64,000 bases of DNA from positions 1,304,501-1,368,500 of the forward strand of contig WOAB01000322.1 of assembly GCA_027886185.1 (NCBI GenBank). The letters run 5' to 3'. The translations under genes and the position numbers were made by a program. The notes under the pieces are model-generated. The model had not been told where the DNA came from and searched no databases. It worked only from the letters and a program-made list of their open reading frames with translations. Below are positions 41,441 to 54,021 of this stretch, piece by piece; the stretch's first letter is position 1, and every line of letters begins with the position of its first letter. Origin of the DNA: Rheum nobile. Taxonomy: Eukaryota; Streptophyta; Magnoliopsida; Caryophyllales; Polygonaceae.

Positions 41441-44210
41441 AAATGCCCAATACTGTTGCCCATGCCATGGCTTCATGGGATTGCTTTTTCCATTTGTAGT
41501 TAGTAAAAGTCTTGATGGTATTGATGTTCTTAGTGGCACAATAGTCCTGGTCTAGTGCAAGGCCTTTGCAAATGTAGTGGTTGCGGGTCTTCTAGATATG
41601 GTGGACGAGGGTTGAGGGTGGCGCACCTGGTTGTCTAATGAAGGTTTTCATGGCATTCCCTTTGCTGACCCAACTAAGCCATTCTTGGAGGTTTGTGGAG
41701 GGTCTTTGGATGTGCAGTCAGCGAAGGATATGCAAGAGAATTGATTTGGTGAATGGACATTCAGTTCAAAGATGATCCTCAGTTTATAGGGCTGCTTTGC
41801 ATATAACGCAACTAGGAGAGTCCACCAACCCCCATCGATGAAGCTTCGCTCGGGTTGGAAGCCATTTTCGCCCAACAAGCCATGTGGTGAAGCTGCATCT
41901 CGGGATGCTTAGTTTTCCCCAGATGCCGCGACACCACATTACATCTAAGTTGGGTTCTCGCAGTGGATTACTTATCATGGTAGTCCAACATAAGAATTTT
42001 GATTTCTTCTATGCCCTTTTTTTGCAACGGCTCCTCCTTTATGCCCTGAATAGATTTCCATAGGAAGTTGTGGCTTTTCTTTGCTACTGAGAGCTAAATG
42101 CTCTGCCCTTTGAGAATGTAAGCATGTACCCAAGATGTCCAGATGTTAGCTCATTGTGTGTCGAGTTCGAAGATGGTTCTAGTGATGCTGCCCTTACTCC
42201 AAGAGAGGAGCTCCTTAAAGCCTACTCCACCATTGATCTTTGGTTGGCACAAATCTTCCCAAGCAACAAGTGATCGTCTTCCTTCTGCTTGTCTTGTCCA
42301 TAGAAAGTTTCGGAGAATGGCATTAGTCTTATCAACCACAGAAGTTGGGAAAGGAGAGATTGTACTCTAATATGATTGAATTCCGAAGAGGACTGATTGT
42401 AGAATTTGGAGGCTCCCGTCATAAGACATTGTTCTTGTCGTCCAAGATTACGCTCTTCGGGTGATCTTTGATATAAGTGGAGAAAATTCCATGACCTCAA
42501 GCCACTTGGACCCAAGAGGTACCCCAAGATAATGCATCGGCAACTTTCCTATTTCAAAGTTCAGTTCTTGAGCGATTTCTTCATGTTCTTGTGGGGGTGT
42601 GACACCAAACTAAATTCTTAATTTCTCATAGCTTGCCTTCATCCCTGAGATTGACCCAAACTCATCCATGGCCGATTTCAGGATACGAGCAGATTAGAGA
42701 TCTCCTCGATAGAAGAGCATGAGGTCGTCGGAGAACAGAATATGGGTGAGCTTGAGGCGGCTACACTTCGGATGGTAGTTGAAGTTGCCATCTCTGGTCT
42801 TGATATCCACTATCCTAGACAAAAATTCCATAGCAAACACAAAAAGGGATGGAGACAAAGGGCATCCTTGTCGGAGTCCTTTGCGACCTTTGAAAACACC
42901 TTCCATTGTTCCATTAACACTTATGGAGAAGCTGGTTGTTGTGATGCATAGCCGAATTTACTTCATGAATGTGGGGGTAGAAGCCGAGGATATGGAGGAT
43001 GTTTAGGATGAAGGAGTGGTCGATGGATTCAAAGGCTTTACAGAGGTCTATTTTAAGGCAACATCTTGGTATGGTGTTGGCGTGTGGGTATTTTTGTAGG
43101 AGTTCTTGGCAAGTAAATATATTGTGTTTGATGGAGCGGTTTGGTACGAATGCGGCTTGGTGTGGGCTAATGATGGTATCCAATATGGGTTTCAATTAGT
43201 TATCAAGGATTTTAGCTATGGTTTTGTAAAAGATTGTACAACATGAAATGGGGCGGTAATCAGAAATGCGGGTTGGGTTCTCGCTTTTCTTGATAAGAGA
43301 AACAAGAGTATGATTGAATTGTTTTAGGAGCTTACCTGAATTGAACAAGTCGATCACAATTCTACAGACCTCTTCCCCTATAATGTTCTAAAGGAATTGA
43401 AGAGGTGCGAGTTGTATCCGTCCAGTCCCGGGGCTTTGTCATCCCCGATTGCAAATAGGTCTTCTTTCACTTTTGTAGGGTGGATGGGAGAAGTGAGGCT
43501 GAGGCTGATAGTTGTGTCAAGTGTGGGTCCAGAGGATGGGGAGAGAGATTGAGAATTGTGACATGGTCCGGAGAGCCTAGGAGGAATTGGTAGTGGCTGA
43601 CAACATGGGTCGCAATGTCTGTAGGGTGGGTGATGTGGGTACCAGAGGGGTCAATAAGGGCATAAATCCTGGATTGGCATCGTCTCTGCTTGATTCGGTC
43701 AAAGAAATATGAGTTGCACTGGTCTGTGTATTAGAGATGCTTGATTTTCGCTAGTTGTGAGGCTGTGGAATGTAGTTGGCTTGAGCTAGATTTGAGCTTT
43801 GTCATTGTGTGGTTTTCAGCTTCAATCAACAAGGAGTCGAACAGATTTGTGCAAAGCTCACTTTGGATGAGGCGAACTGGGGTGGCCCATGAGGAGATGT
43901 CAGTTTCTAGAAATTTTGAGTTTTTAGTCTAGGCGTTGTTGAAACGGAAAAGGGTTTGGGGTCTCCTGTCTGTGGGTTGGGTGGTGAGAACACCAGGCGA
44001 GTGATCGGAGATGCTAGGGAGGTCAAAGTGTGTAGAGGATTGAGGGAATGAGAGGGCCCAAAGTTTGTTAACTAGAATGCGATCGAGCTTGCACCAGACT
44101 TTTATGGCGAGTGTGTGACGGTTGTTCCAGGTGTAAAAGGAACCTGAAAAGGGTTGTCTTTTAGGTCGATGGCCGCCAGTAGGTTAGGAGTTCTGGGGAG
44201 TGGGGGCCAA
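41440..44210 (-). pseudogene. Older L1-type LINE ORF2, minus strand, 5' truncated
   Basis: Fragments in ORF2 order on the minus strand: endonuclease tail (SFYTWNNRH, LPSISDHSPGVLTT near 43990), a proline/glycine motif before RT, RT palm (ISPHQAAFVPNRS, LKIDLCKAFESIDHSF, GLRQGCPLSPSLFVFAME, and HILFSDDLMLFYRG near 42710-42740), thumb and zf-RVT text (WGKLSIPRCSFTTWLVG, CVICKAA), and a terminal RNase-H-free tail near 41450. Several stops and frame changes are present. The start of the endonuclease and ORF1 are missing. The younger plus-strand LINE inserted close to its 3' end. Confidence 0.8.
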
Positions 44211-45092
44211 GGAATGCTCCATTGCTATTCAACTTTTCATTAGTGGAGAGGATGCAACCTCACATCCACTGCTCACCGCACTTTGCCGCATCGTGTTGTG
44301 GCATCACCATGCTCTGTTGAGGAATCGTCCACCACTATTGTTGATTGCTTGGAACCACATTTACAGTTGTCAAGTCTTCATCACCAACAAAGACCCACCG
44401 CTGCTCACCGCCATGTTCACCGCCATGTTCACCGCCACACCGCACTGCTCACCACATGCTGTTGTGGTGGAGCCAAAAGAAGGTGTGAGGGCGGGCGGTG
44501 TGATCACGATTGAAGGTATAATCAGGTTTTGTGTAGTCTTTGAACATGTAATGGTATTCTTTTTTACCGACTTGGGTTTCTTAACCCATGTAAACTAATT
44601 TTGTATAAACTAAATTAGTGTAAGCCAATTTTGTCTAAGTTTATTTAGGATTGATTCGTGTAACTTTAGTTGAAATTAAATTCGTATATGTTGATTTGGG
44701 ATAAATTTGGGTTGTTATGTAACATTTGTTGATATAAACTAAATTCGTATAAGTTAATTTGGGATTTTATGTAGCATTTATTGATGTAAACTAAATTCGT
44801 ATAAATTGATCTGGGATTCTATGTAAAATTAATTAATATAGACTAATTTTATGTTACACGAAATAATATCATATTACATAAACTAATTTCGTATAGTATT
44901 TTAACATAAGCTACTACACAATTTATTTCCTAATTATGTGCTATTTGAGAGAAATGTACATTTACACTAAATTAGTTATAAGTTGATGTGTGCAATTAAA
45001 CTTAGAAATTTTGAAACAACCGGAATAAAATATTTAAAGATGATCGACTGAGGTTGTTTGGTACGTTGTATGTAGACTTTAATACAAACAAA
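44211..45092. repeat. Spacer with ATTCGTATAAGTTAATTTGG-type tandem repeats
   Basis: 44211-44580 has a His/Pro/Thr-rich chance ORF with ACCGCCATGTTC repeats and no recognised domain. From about 44590 to 44900, units of roughly 60 bp with (T/G)TAAACTAAATTCGTATAA and TTTGGGATT-type text recur four to five times with divergence. Non-coding. Confidence 0.5.
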
Positions 45093-45107
45093 AGTTTGGT
45101 GTCAAAC

Positions 45108-45695
45108 TCCCCACCAAAGATCGCATCTGTAGATGGACTACTATTGCTGATGAAACATGTGTTCTCTGTTCTGCTAACAGTGAAACCAATTTACATTTAT
45201 CGACTAGCTGCACTTTTGTCAAAGATGTTCTAAGGCATATTCTTAATTGGGTTTGTCTACCCAATTTCCCTTGTTGTGCCGAGGAATGTCTCTCACTCTT
45301 ACCCATTCTGCAGCATCAATCGCAAGTCCAGCTTTTGACCCGGAGTATGGCGATCTCTTGCTTCATCTATATCATCTGGCAGACTCGCAACAAAATGATT
45401 TTCCAAGACCTCAATCCCTCGAGAGACGATTGCGCACACCAAATCATCCGGTTATCTACAATGAAGTTGTTGCTCCAGAAATTTAAGTTTGATAATGCTA
45501 CCATGGAGTGGCTTCGCGAGCTGAAAATCATGTGATTGCTTTTCTCGATGTCTTGATGTCTTGTTGCTTATCATTTTGGCCCACTGATGGCTTTTGTCAT
45601 TGGTCTTTTGATCATGTTCTGGCTTTCGAGCCTTGTATAGAACTATGCCCTGCTTATCTTATTAATATTAATTTACCTTTTTCAAAAAAAAAAAG
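45108..45695 (+). mobile_element. 5'-truncated LINE 3' end with perfect target duplications
   Basis: The piece starts inside a zf-RVT region (DRICRWTTIADETCVLCSAN, HLSTSC, IWQTRNKMIFQ) and ends in a run of A. AGTTTGGTGTCAAAC is present at 45093-45107 and again at 45696-45710, a perfect 15-bp target duplication. This is a textbook abortive LINE insertion. It is a different family from the 34150 element. Confidence 0.9.
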
Positions 45696-45710
45696 AGTTT
45701 GGTGTCAAAC

Positions 45711-46661
45711 AGACCATATGTGGACTAAAACTGAACCAAACCTCATGCGAGTCTTAAATTGGTTATGGAAATCCAGATTTGTGGGTTTGGAAATAATGTG
45801 CGATTTCAAAAAAAAAACATACCAACGAAGCAACAAACATTATGGTAACTTAAGGAATTGAAGATATTATGAAACAAATTAGAAATAGACTAAATTTAAA
45901 TTAATTCTAAAAACTGATAATTACATAGTGAAGTATATGATACTAGAAGGATTAGAAAATGTTAAACTCCTTGGTTTTGATAGTAACAAATATTCAACTA
46001 ATATATTTTCAACTGTTTGTTTTGATTGATCCCGAAAACAAAAAACGCTCCCAAGAAAAACTGAAACCCCTTTCCCCCTTTTCTTCACCACCTTATCCGA
46101 GGAAACCCTAAACCCACATTAGTCACCGCCTTATCTCATCCCTTCTAATCTTTAGGTTGATTTTATTCAGGATCTCTTTCCTTGAGCAAACTCAAAAAGA
46201 TTAATCCCTTGCACCTCTCTTCTATGAAACCAACTAAAATCTGACTTGATGTCCCCCTTTAGATCTGCAAACTCAATGCGAGATCTCAATATTTGAGGTA
46301 TTTAGACCCGAAATAAGTGTGAAATAGGTGACTTTGGTGGTGTCAAGTGGGCTCACACATCTAATGGAAGAGGCTTCTTCGTGGAGGGAAGTGTTGGTCC
46401 TGTTGTGTTCTTTGGGTTTATTTCTTACTTCTTTTTTGCAATTGGCTTGCTTATTTTAATTTCTCAAATCTGAGTATCTGACTAATTTGAACACCTACCC
46501 TTTAACCTCACCCTTGAATAACTCAAATCTGCTTGTTTTATTTATTTTTTCTTGGGTTTTTTGTGTGTGCATGTTATGTTTTTTTTTCTTGTCTCATTGG
46601 AACCTCTACTATAAGCATGAACACGAACTCATAATTGACCCGACTCTTCAAGCACAATTGA
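45711..46661. other. Spacer, no recognised gene
   Basis: Partly AT-rich. 46040-46240 reads like a plant 5' untranslated region (AAACCCTAAACCC, C/T-rich). The 60-codon ORF at 46487-46666 runs directly into the gypsy LTR, whose TGA becomes its stop; no domain is recognised in it. Confidence 0.4.
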
Positions 46662-46666
46662 AGGGA

Positions 46667-48182
46667 TGATCAGTGCTATTTTATATTGCATATCTAGGGG
46701 TTATTATCAGGTTTAAGGCGCCATTTGGTTGGATTTAGAGCACAATTGTAGATTATGGAGTTAGAGCAGAAAAGTATGATTTTGATGGTCTGGAGGAGTT
46801 AATTGGAGACATCTAGAGGAAGAGGAGTTGACCACCTGAGGAGATAGCGAATTTTCCGAGAAAAATGACGGAAGGAGCATCTGGCCGCGACCGCGGTTTA
46901 ATTCGGGAAATAAATTGGGCACTTCGAGAGCAAACCGCGACCGCGGCCCGAAGGCCGCGCCCGCGGCCACATGCGGGAGGCAAAGCAGCGTAATTAAATA
47001 CAAGCCCGCGTGCTGATTTTGATGATGGGCCAAGTTGCAGGAAGTTCGGCCCAGGGGAGAAAGGCCCAAATTGAGAAAAGGACCCCGCGTCAAATTGAAG
47101 CGGAAGATGACGCCGCATGACATCAGTGAAAGCATGTTTTGCTGGAGTGGGCCGCTGCTTGAATTGGGCCGAGAGCAGCTGCTGGAATTGAGCCGGGCCG
47201 AGATGTCACGCCGAGAAGATTGGACCGAGAATGCATACGAGATTAAATTGTCCCCATTTTGGATTGTTTATTTTGTATTTTTATTTTATTATTGTCATTT
47301 AATTATTTTTACCATATATTTAGAACTAGGTTAAAAACACTTTTGGGAGTTAACCAGTTGCCGAAAAAATTGACGTTCTACCTAGTTTATTTTCATCGTT
47401 GTTTTTACCTTTTGCCCAGACAGACAATTGAAGCCTTTGGATTGATTGGATTGTGAGTTTATTCATTTACTCTTTCTATGATTGTTTTAATTCTCTCTCG
47501 TGCTTAATTTCATTGATCATATATCGATTCCCCTTGATTTGTTGATTAGGAAATCAAATAGATTTTAATAATAGTTCCCTCCAGATTGACAACCTAGAGA
47601 AATTAGTATTATGCTATTGGTTCCCCTTTTCCATAAAACCTGTTGAGATTGTTATTGATCATACTACTAAGGATTGGAGGATACTGGTTGAGAATCTAAA
47701 TCCCTTAGTTTGTGTAGAGAATTAATTGCATGCAATTGTATGACTGGTTGCTACACTTGCATGTACCTATCTATGTCTGAACTTCCTGCTGCTATTGAAT
47801 TAAATCGTGAAGGTTAGTAGGGATTTGTTTAATAGTTAGGGTTATCAGGACTGGTTGGACTGATAATTAATTCAGAACAGGGATTAGGACTTTCATGAGT
47901 ATTGAAGACTAGGAATAATCAATGATCGATCTATCAATCTGAAGTGTGGATATTTGTTTGGCTGAGCTATTTTCCCAATTTGATTTCAAGTCTTTGTTTT
48001 TATTTATTTTGTTTATTTATTTTGGTTTTAATCATCAAACCCCCTTGGTTACTTATTGGTATACAATTACATAATTGGAATAGTGTTTGATTCTCTGTGG
48101 GATTCGACTCTTACTTACCAGACTACATTAGTTAGGTTTGTTTAGGATTATTTTGTTTAGGTGTCACGACAACGCCTTATCA
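46667..48182 (+). repeat. Gypsy LTR 1
   Basis: 1,516 bp, TGATCAGTGC to GCCTTATCA. It carries the GC-rich inverted repeat (46883-46968) and ends with CTGTGGGATTCGAC and ACGACAACGCC text typical of plant gypsy LTR ends. Confidence 0.92.
46883..46968. repeat. GC-rich inverted repeat in gypsy LTR (three copies in the array)
   Basis: GGCCGCGACCGCGGTTT is followed 32 bases later by AAACCGCGACCGCGGCC, an inverted repeat paired except at the centre, then by the near-palindrome GGCCGCGCCCGCGGCC. Equivalent copies are at 49817-49902 (one CCGCGG is CCGTGG) and 52734-52819. Confidence 0.8.
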
Positions 48183-49600
48183 AATTGGCGCCGTTGTCGG
48201 GGATGGTCTCCCTAACAGAATAGGGACTGAATGCTTATCATGTTTCATATTAAGTACAAAGAAGTCAGCAGGAAAAGTAAGATCACCAACCATAACCAAT
48301 ACATCCTCCACTATCCCTAACACTTGGCTACGGCAAATGGCAGCGACCGCCATTTAATTACGACGTTCGCCGCCATTCTCAGGTATGATATCTTTCCCGA
48401 AACAACAAAAAATTCCCCGAAAAAACCTTAAATGAAAAAAAAATGTTTCGACCAAGGTCAGTTGTCCAGAGTTCCCCACGGAGATGGTGCGCATCATGTT
48501 GTCAGGGAGGAGACATTAGAAATACACTCTTAATTGACAACGATGATGACCCTACAATTGGCAGCTGAGGAGGAGGAACACTAGGGCCCACACCACGATT
48601 ACATCTGGGCCCTATTTTTGTGTTCGTTGAAGGCCATGCAACCCCTCCATACTTGTTATACCACTATTCACCAGAGTGGTTCCTTTTGGTCGCATGGTAG
48701 GAGCTGATGGAGTTGAAGGCCGTGCAACCCTGATTTCCTTAATGACCACCACACCTTACAGTGGTTCCCTATGGTTGCATGGTAGAGTTGAGATGAAGAC
48801 ACCCGCCTAACACTAGAGACCTGGGCATATATTGTGAAGACCGCCAGCGACACCTTCATTGTCCAAGCAGCTTGGCGACGTTTGTGAGTCCATTCTTTGT
48901 CTTCCCTGTGCTTTATTCTTTTTGTCTTTCATTACATTGAGGACACTGCAATGTTTAAGCATGGGGGAGGATTCTGTACTTGCTGCGTCGTTGAGGAAAA
49001 GAAAAAGATGAAAAAGAGCCAAAATTTTGAAAAAAGGCTAAAATTGAAATCCTGGGATAGGTCAAAAATCTAAAAAGGCGGCCTTGGTAATAAGTAGGTG
49101 GCTTGGACCAGCATTAGGCTGGGGTAATAATTGGTCAAGAGTGATGTGAGTATATTGTGAGCCCATCTATTGAAAAATGAAATGAGTGGCTTGGTGAAAA
49201 CCTGAAAGGGCGCCTTTGCAAAATGAGTGAAAAGAAGAAGAGTGATTTATAGGAATCATCATTTTTACTTGACGTGGTGACATAAGAAGAGGTGATATAA
49301 GGAGGATTCGGGTAGGTCACTCTGGAAGGTATAAGAAGATAGATGGGAGACTAGGACTAGAATTCATTCACTCTATGGTGTTTGTGATAAGCTTGGGGGA
49401 AGTACTCTGCTTTCCTTTTTGCTTGATTGTGTGTTGTAGTCTTTTGTGCTGGGTTTATTGTATGGTTGCCTGGAGCTTATTGTTAGGTGTGATTCTTGGA
49501 GATTGATTTTTCTATTCCTCCTGAGACCTTGGGGATTGATTGGAGGAGTAGGTTTACTTTAGCTTACTCGAGGACAAGCAAGGTTTAAGCATGGGGGATT
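48183..49600 (+). other. Gypsy internal unit 1, non-coding
   Basis: 1,418 bp without gag or pol. Besides the terminal tract GCATGGGGGATT before LTR 2 it has an internal look-alike GTTTAAGCATGGGGGAGG at about 48951-48968. Short ORFs here are chance. It may retain packaging and priming signals only. Confidence 0.75.
48186..48203 (+). other. Primer binding site, tRNA-Asp, gypsy unit 1
   Basis: TGGCGCCGTTGTCGGGGA, three bases after the LTR, complements the 3' end of plant tRNA-Asp with one mismatch (T for C). Confidence 0.8.
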
Positions 49601-51097
49601 TGATCAGTGCTATTTTATAGTGCATATCTAGGGGTTATTACCAGGTTTAAGGCGCCATTTGGTTGGATTTAGAGCACAATTGGAGATTATGGAGTTAGAG
49701 CGGAAAAGTGTGATTTTGATGGTCTGGAGGAGTTAATTGGAGACATCCAAAGGAAGAGGAGTTGACCACTTGAGGAGATAGCGAATTTTCCGAGAAAAAT
49801 GACGGAAGGAGCATCTGGCCGCGACCGTGGTTTAATTCGGGAAATAAATTGGGCACTTCGAGAGCAAACCGCGACCGCGGCCCGAAGGCCGCGCCCGCGG
49901 CCAAATGCGGGAGGCAAAGCAGCGTAATTAAATACAAGCCCGTGTGCTGATTTCGATGATGGGCCAAGTTGGAGGAAGTTTGGCCCAGGGGAGAAAGGCC
50001 CAAATTGAGAAAAGGACCCCGCGTCAAATTGAAGCGGAAGATGATGCCGTATGACGTCAGCGAAAGCATGTTTTGCTGGAGTGGGCCGCTGCTTGAATTG
50101 GGCCGAGAGCAGCTGCTGGAATTGAGCCGGGCCGAGATGTCACGCCGAGAAGATTGGACCGAGAATGCATACGGGATTAAATTGTCCCCGTTTTGGATTG
50201 TTTATTTTGTATTTTTATTTTATTATTGTCATTTAATTATTGTTACCATATATTTAGAACTAGGTTAAAAACACTTTTGGGAGTTAACCAGTTGCCGAAA
50301 AAATTGACGTTCTACCTAGTTTATTTTCATCGTTGTTTTTACCTTTTGCCCAGACAGACAATTGAAGCCTTTGGATTGTGAGTTTATTCATTTACTCTTT
50401 CTATGATTGTTTTAATTCTCTCTCGTGCTTAATTTCATTGATCATATATCGATTCCCTTTGATTTGTTGATTAGGAAATCAAATAGATTTTAATAATAGT
50501 TCCCTCTAGATTGACAACCTAGAGAAATTAGTATTATGCTATTGGTTCCCCTTTTCCATACAACCTGTTGAGATTGTTATTGATCATACTACTAAGGATT
50601 GGAGGATACTGGTTGAGAATCTAAATCCCTTAGTTTGTGTAGAGAATTAATTACATGCAATTGTATGACTGGTTGCTACACTTGCATGTACCTATCTATT
50701 CCTGAACTTCCTGCTGCTATTGAATTAAATCGTGAAGGTTAGTAGGGATTTGTTTAATAGTTAGGGTTATCAGGACTGGTTGGACTGATAACTAATTCAG
50801 AACAGGGATTAGGACTTTCATGAGTATTGAGGACTAGGAATGATCAATGATCGATCTATCAATCTGAAGTTTGGATATTTGTTTGGCTGAGCTATTTTCC
50901 CAATTTGATTCAAGTCTTTGTTTTTATTTATTTATTTTGGTTTTAATCAGCAAACCCCCTTGGTTACTTGTTGGTATACAATTACATCATTGGAATAGTA
51001 TTTTATTCTCTGTGGGATTCGACCCTTACTTACCAGACTACATTAGTTAGGTTTGTTTAGGATTATTTTGTTTAGGTGTCACGACAACGCCTTATCA
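49601..51097 (+). repeat. Gypsy LTR 2 (middle)
   Basis: 1,497 bp, same ends as LTR 1. Lacks GATTGATTG-type text near 50370 and TTTTGTTTA-type text near 50930 that LTR 1 and LTR 3 have. Confidence 0.92.
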
Positions 51098-52517
51098 AAT
51101 TGGCGCCGTTGTCGGGGATGGTCTCCCTAACAGAATAAGGACTGCATGCTTATCATGTTTCATATTAAGTACATAGAAGTCAGCAGGAAAAGTAAGATCA
51201 CCAACCATAACCAATACATCCTCCACTATCCCTAACACTTGGCTACGGCAAATGACAGCGACCGCCGTTTAATTACGGCGTTCGCCGCCATTCTCAGGTA
51301 TGATATATTTCTCGGAAAAAAAAATTCCCCAAAAAAACCTTAAACGAAAAAAAAAAAAAAAATTCAACCAAGGTCAGCTGTCCAGAGTTCCCCACGGAGA
51401 TGGTGCGCATCATGTTGTCATGGAGGAGACATTAGACCTACACTTTTAATTGACAACGATGATGACCCTACAATTGGCAGCTGAGGAGGAGGAACACTAG
51501 GGCCCACACCACGATTACATATGGGCCCTATTTTTGTGTTCGTTGAAGGCCATGCAACCCCGCCATACTTGTTATACCACTATTCACCAGAGTGGTTCCT
51601 TTTGGTCGCATGGTAGGAGCTGATGGATTTGAAGGCCGTGCAACCCTGATTTCCTTAATGACCACCACACCTTACAGTGGTTCCCTATGGTTGCACGGTA
51701 GAGTTGAGATGAAGACACCCGCCCAACACTAGAGACCTGGGCATATATTTTGAAGACCGCCACCGACACCTTCAGTGTCCAAGCAGCTTGGCGACATTTG
51801 TGAGTCCATTCTTTGTCTTCCTTGTGCTTTATTCTTTTTGTCTTTCATTATATTGAGGACAATGCAATGTTTAAGCATGGGGGAGGATTCTGTACTTGCT
51901 GCGTCATTGAGGAAAAGAAAAAGATGAAAAAGAGCCAAAAATTTGAAAAAAGGCTAAAATTGAAATCCTGGGATAGGTCAAAAACCTGAAAAGGCGGCCT
52001 GGGTAATAAGCAGGTGGCTTGGACCAGCATTAGGCTGGGGTAATAATAGGTCAAGAGTGATGTGAGTATATTGTGATCCCATCTATTGAAAAATGAAATG
52101 AGTGGCTTGGTGAAAACCCGAAAGGGCGCCTTTGCAAAATGAGTGAAAAGAAGAAGAGTGATTTATAGGAATCATCATTTTTACTTGACGTGGTGACATA
52201 AGAAGAGGTGATATAAGGAGGATTCGGGTAGGTCACTCTGGGAGGTACAAGAAGATAGATGGGAGACTAGGACTATAATTCATTCACTCTATGGTGTTTG
52301 GGATAAGCTTGGGGAAAGTACTCTGCTTTCCTTTTTGCTTGATTGTGTGTTGTAGTCTTTTGTGCTGGGTTTATTTTATGGTTGCCTGGAGCTTATTGTT
52401 AGGTGTGATTCTTGGAGATTGATTTTTCTATGCTTCCTGAGACCTTGGGGATTGATTGGAGGAGTAGGTTTACTTTAGCTTACTCGAGGACGAGCAAGGT
52501 TTAAAGCATGGGGGATT
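51098..52517 (+). other. Gypsy internal unit 2, non-coding
   Basis: 1,420 bp, colinear with unit 1, with the same internal purine tract near 51867-51885 and the terminal tract before LTR 3. An A run near 51346-51361 is longer than in unit 1. Confidence 0.75.
51101..51118 (+). other. Primer binding site, tRNA-Asp, gypsy unit 2
   Basis: TGGCGCCGTTGTCGGGGA, as in unit 1. Confidence 0.8.
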
Positions 52518-54016
52518 TGATCAGTGCTATTTTATAGTGCATATCTAGGGGTTATTACCAGGTTTAAGGCGCCATTTGGTTAGATTTAGAGCACAATTGG
52601 AGATTATGGAGTTAGAGCGGAAAAGTGTGATTTTGATGGTCTGGAGGAGTTAATTGGAGACATCCAGAGGAAGAGGAGTTGACCAGCTGAGGAGATAGCG
52701 AATTTTCCGAGAAAAATGACGGAAGGAGCATCTGGCCGCGACCGCGGTTTAATTCGGGAAATAAATTGGGCAATTCGAGAGCAAACCGCGACCGCGGCCC
52801 GAAGGCCGCGCCCGCGGCCACATGCGGGAGGCAAAGCAGCGTAATTAAATACAAGCCCGCGTGCTGATTTTGATGATGGGCCAAGTTGGAGGAAGTTCGG
52901 CCCATGGGAGAAAGGCCTAAATTGAGAAAAGGACCCCGCGTCAAATTGAATCTGAAGATGACGCCGCATGACGTCAGCGAAAGCATGTTTTGCTGGAGTG
53001 GGCCGCTTCTTGAATTGGGCCGAGAGCAGCTGCTAGAATTGAGCCGGGCCGAGATGTCACGCTGAGAAGATTGGACCGAGAATGCATACGGGATTAAATT
53101 GTCCCCCTTTTGGATTGTTTATTTTGTATTTTTATTTTATTATTGTCATTTAATTATTTTTACCATATATTTAGAACTAGGTTAAAAACACTTTTGGGAT
53201 GTAACCAGTTGCCGAAAAAATTGACGTTCTATCGAGTTTATTTTCATCGTTGTTTTTACCTTTTGCCTAGACAGATAATTGAAGCCTTTGGATTGATTGG
53301 ATTGTGAGTTTATTCCTTTACTCTTTCTATGATTGTTTTAATTCTCTCTCGTGCCTAATTTCATTGATCATATATCGATTCCCCTTGATTTGTTGATTAG
53401 GAAATCAAATAGATTTTAATAATAGTTCCCTCCAGATTGACAACCTAGAGAAATTAGTATTATGCTATTGGTTCCCCTTTTCCATACAACCTGTTGAGAT
53501 TGTTATTGATCATACTACTAAGGATTGGAATATACTGGTTGAGATGTGTAGAGAATTAATTGCATGCAATTGTATGACTGGTTGCTACACTTGCATGTAC
53601 CTATCTATTCCTGAACTTCCTACTGCTATTGAATTAAATCGTGAAGGTTAGTAGGGATTTGTTTAATAGTTAGGGTAATCATGACTGGTTGGACTGATAA
53701 CTAATTCAGAACAGGGATTAGGACTTTCATGAGCATTGAGGACTAGGAATGATCAATGATCGATCTATCAATCTGAAGTGTGGATATTTGTTTGGCTGAG
53801 CTATTTTCCCAATTTGATTTCAAGTCTTTGTTTTTATTTATTTTGTTTATTTATTTTGGTTTTAATCAGCAAACCCCCTTTGTTACTTGTTGGTATACAA
53901 TTACATCATTGGAATAGTATTTGATTCTCTGTGGGATTCGACCCTTATTTACCAGACTATATTAGTTAGGTTTGTTTAGGATTATTTTGTTTAGGTGTCA
54001 CGACAACGCCTTACCA
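52518..54016 (+). repeat. Gypsy LTR 3
   Basis: 1,499 bp. The end reads TTACCA in place of TTATCA. A short deletion near 53545 (loss of the AATCTAAATCCCTTAGTTTG stretch) is private to this copy. Confidence 0.92.
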
Positions 54017-54021
54017 AGGGA

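Larger units (their letters stand above)
46667..54016 (+). mobile_element. Tandem gypsy-type array without coding capacity: LTR-int-LTR-int-LTR
   Basis: Three LTRs (46667-48182, 49601-51097, 52518-54016) and two internal units of 1,418 and 1,420 bp. Perfect 5-bp target copies AGGGA lie at 46662-46666 and 54017-54021, outside the outer LTRs only. Each internal unit begins with a primer site for tRNA-Asp and ends with a polypurine tract, but has no gag or pol. It is therefore a non-autonomous element that must use proteins of a related gypsy element; tRNA-Asp priming and the GCATGGGGGA tract suggest the Tat/Athila side of gypsy. Confidence 0.9.

Noticed and set aside
44200..44598. 132-codon His/Thr/Pro-rich ORF
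   Set aside because: It comes from local ACCGCCATG repeats at the edge of a LINE fragment; no domain.
46761..47135. 124-codon minus-strand ORFs repeated at 46761, 49695 and 52612
   Set aside because: They lie opposite the GC-rich part of the gypsy LTR and recur only with the LTR.
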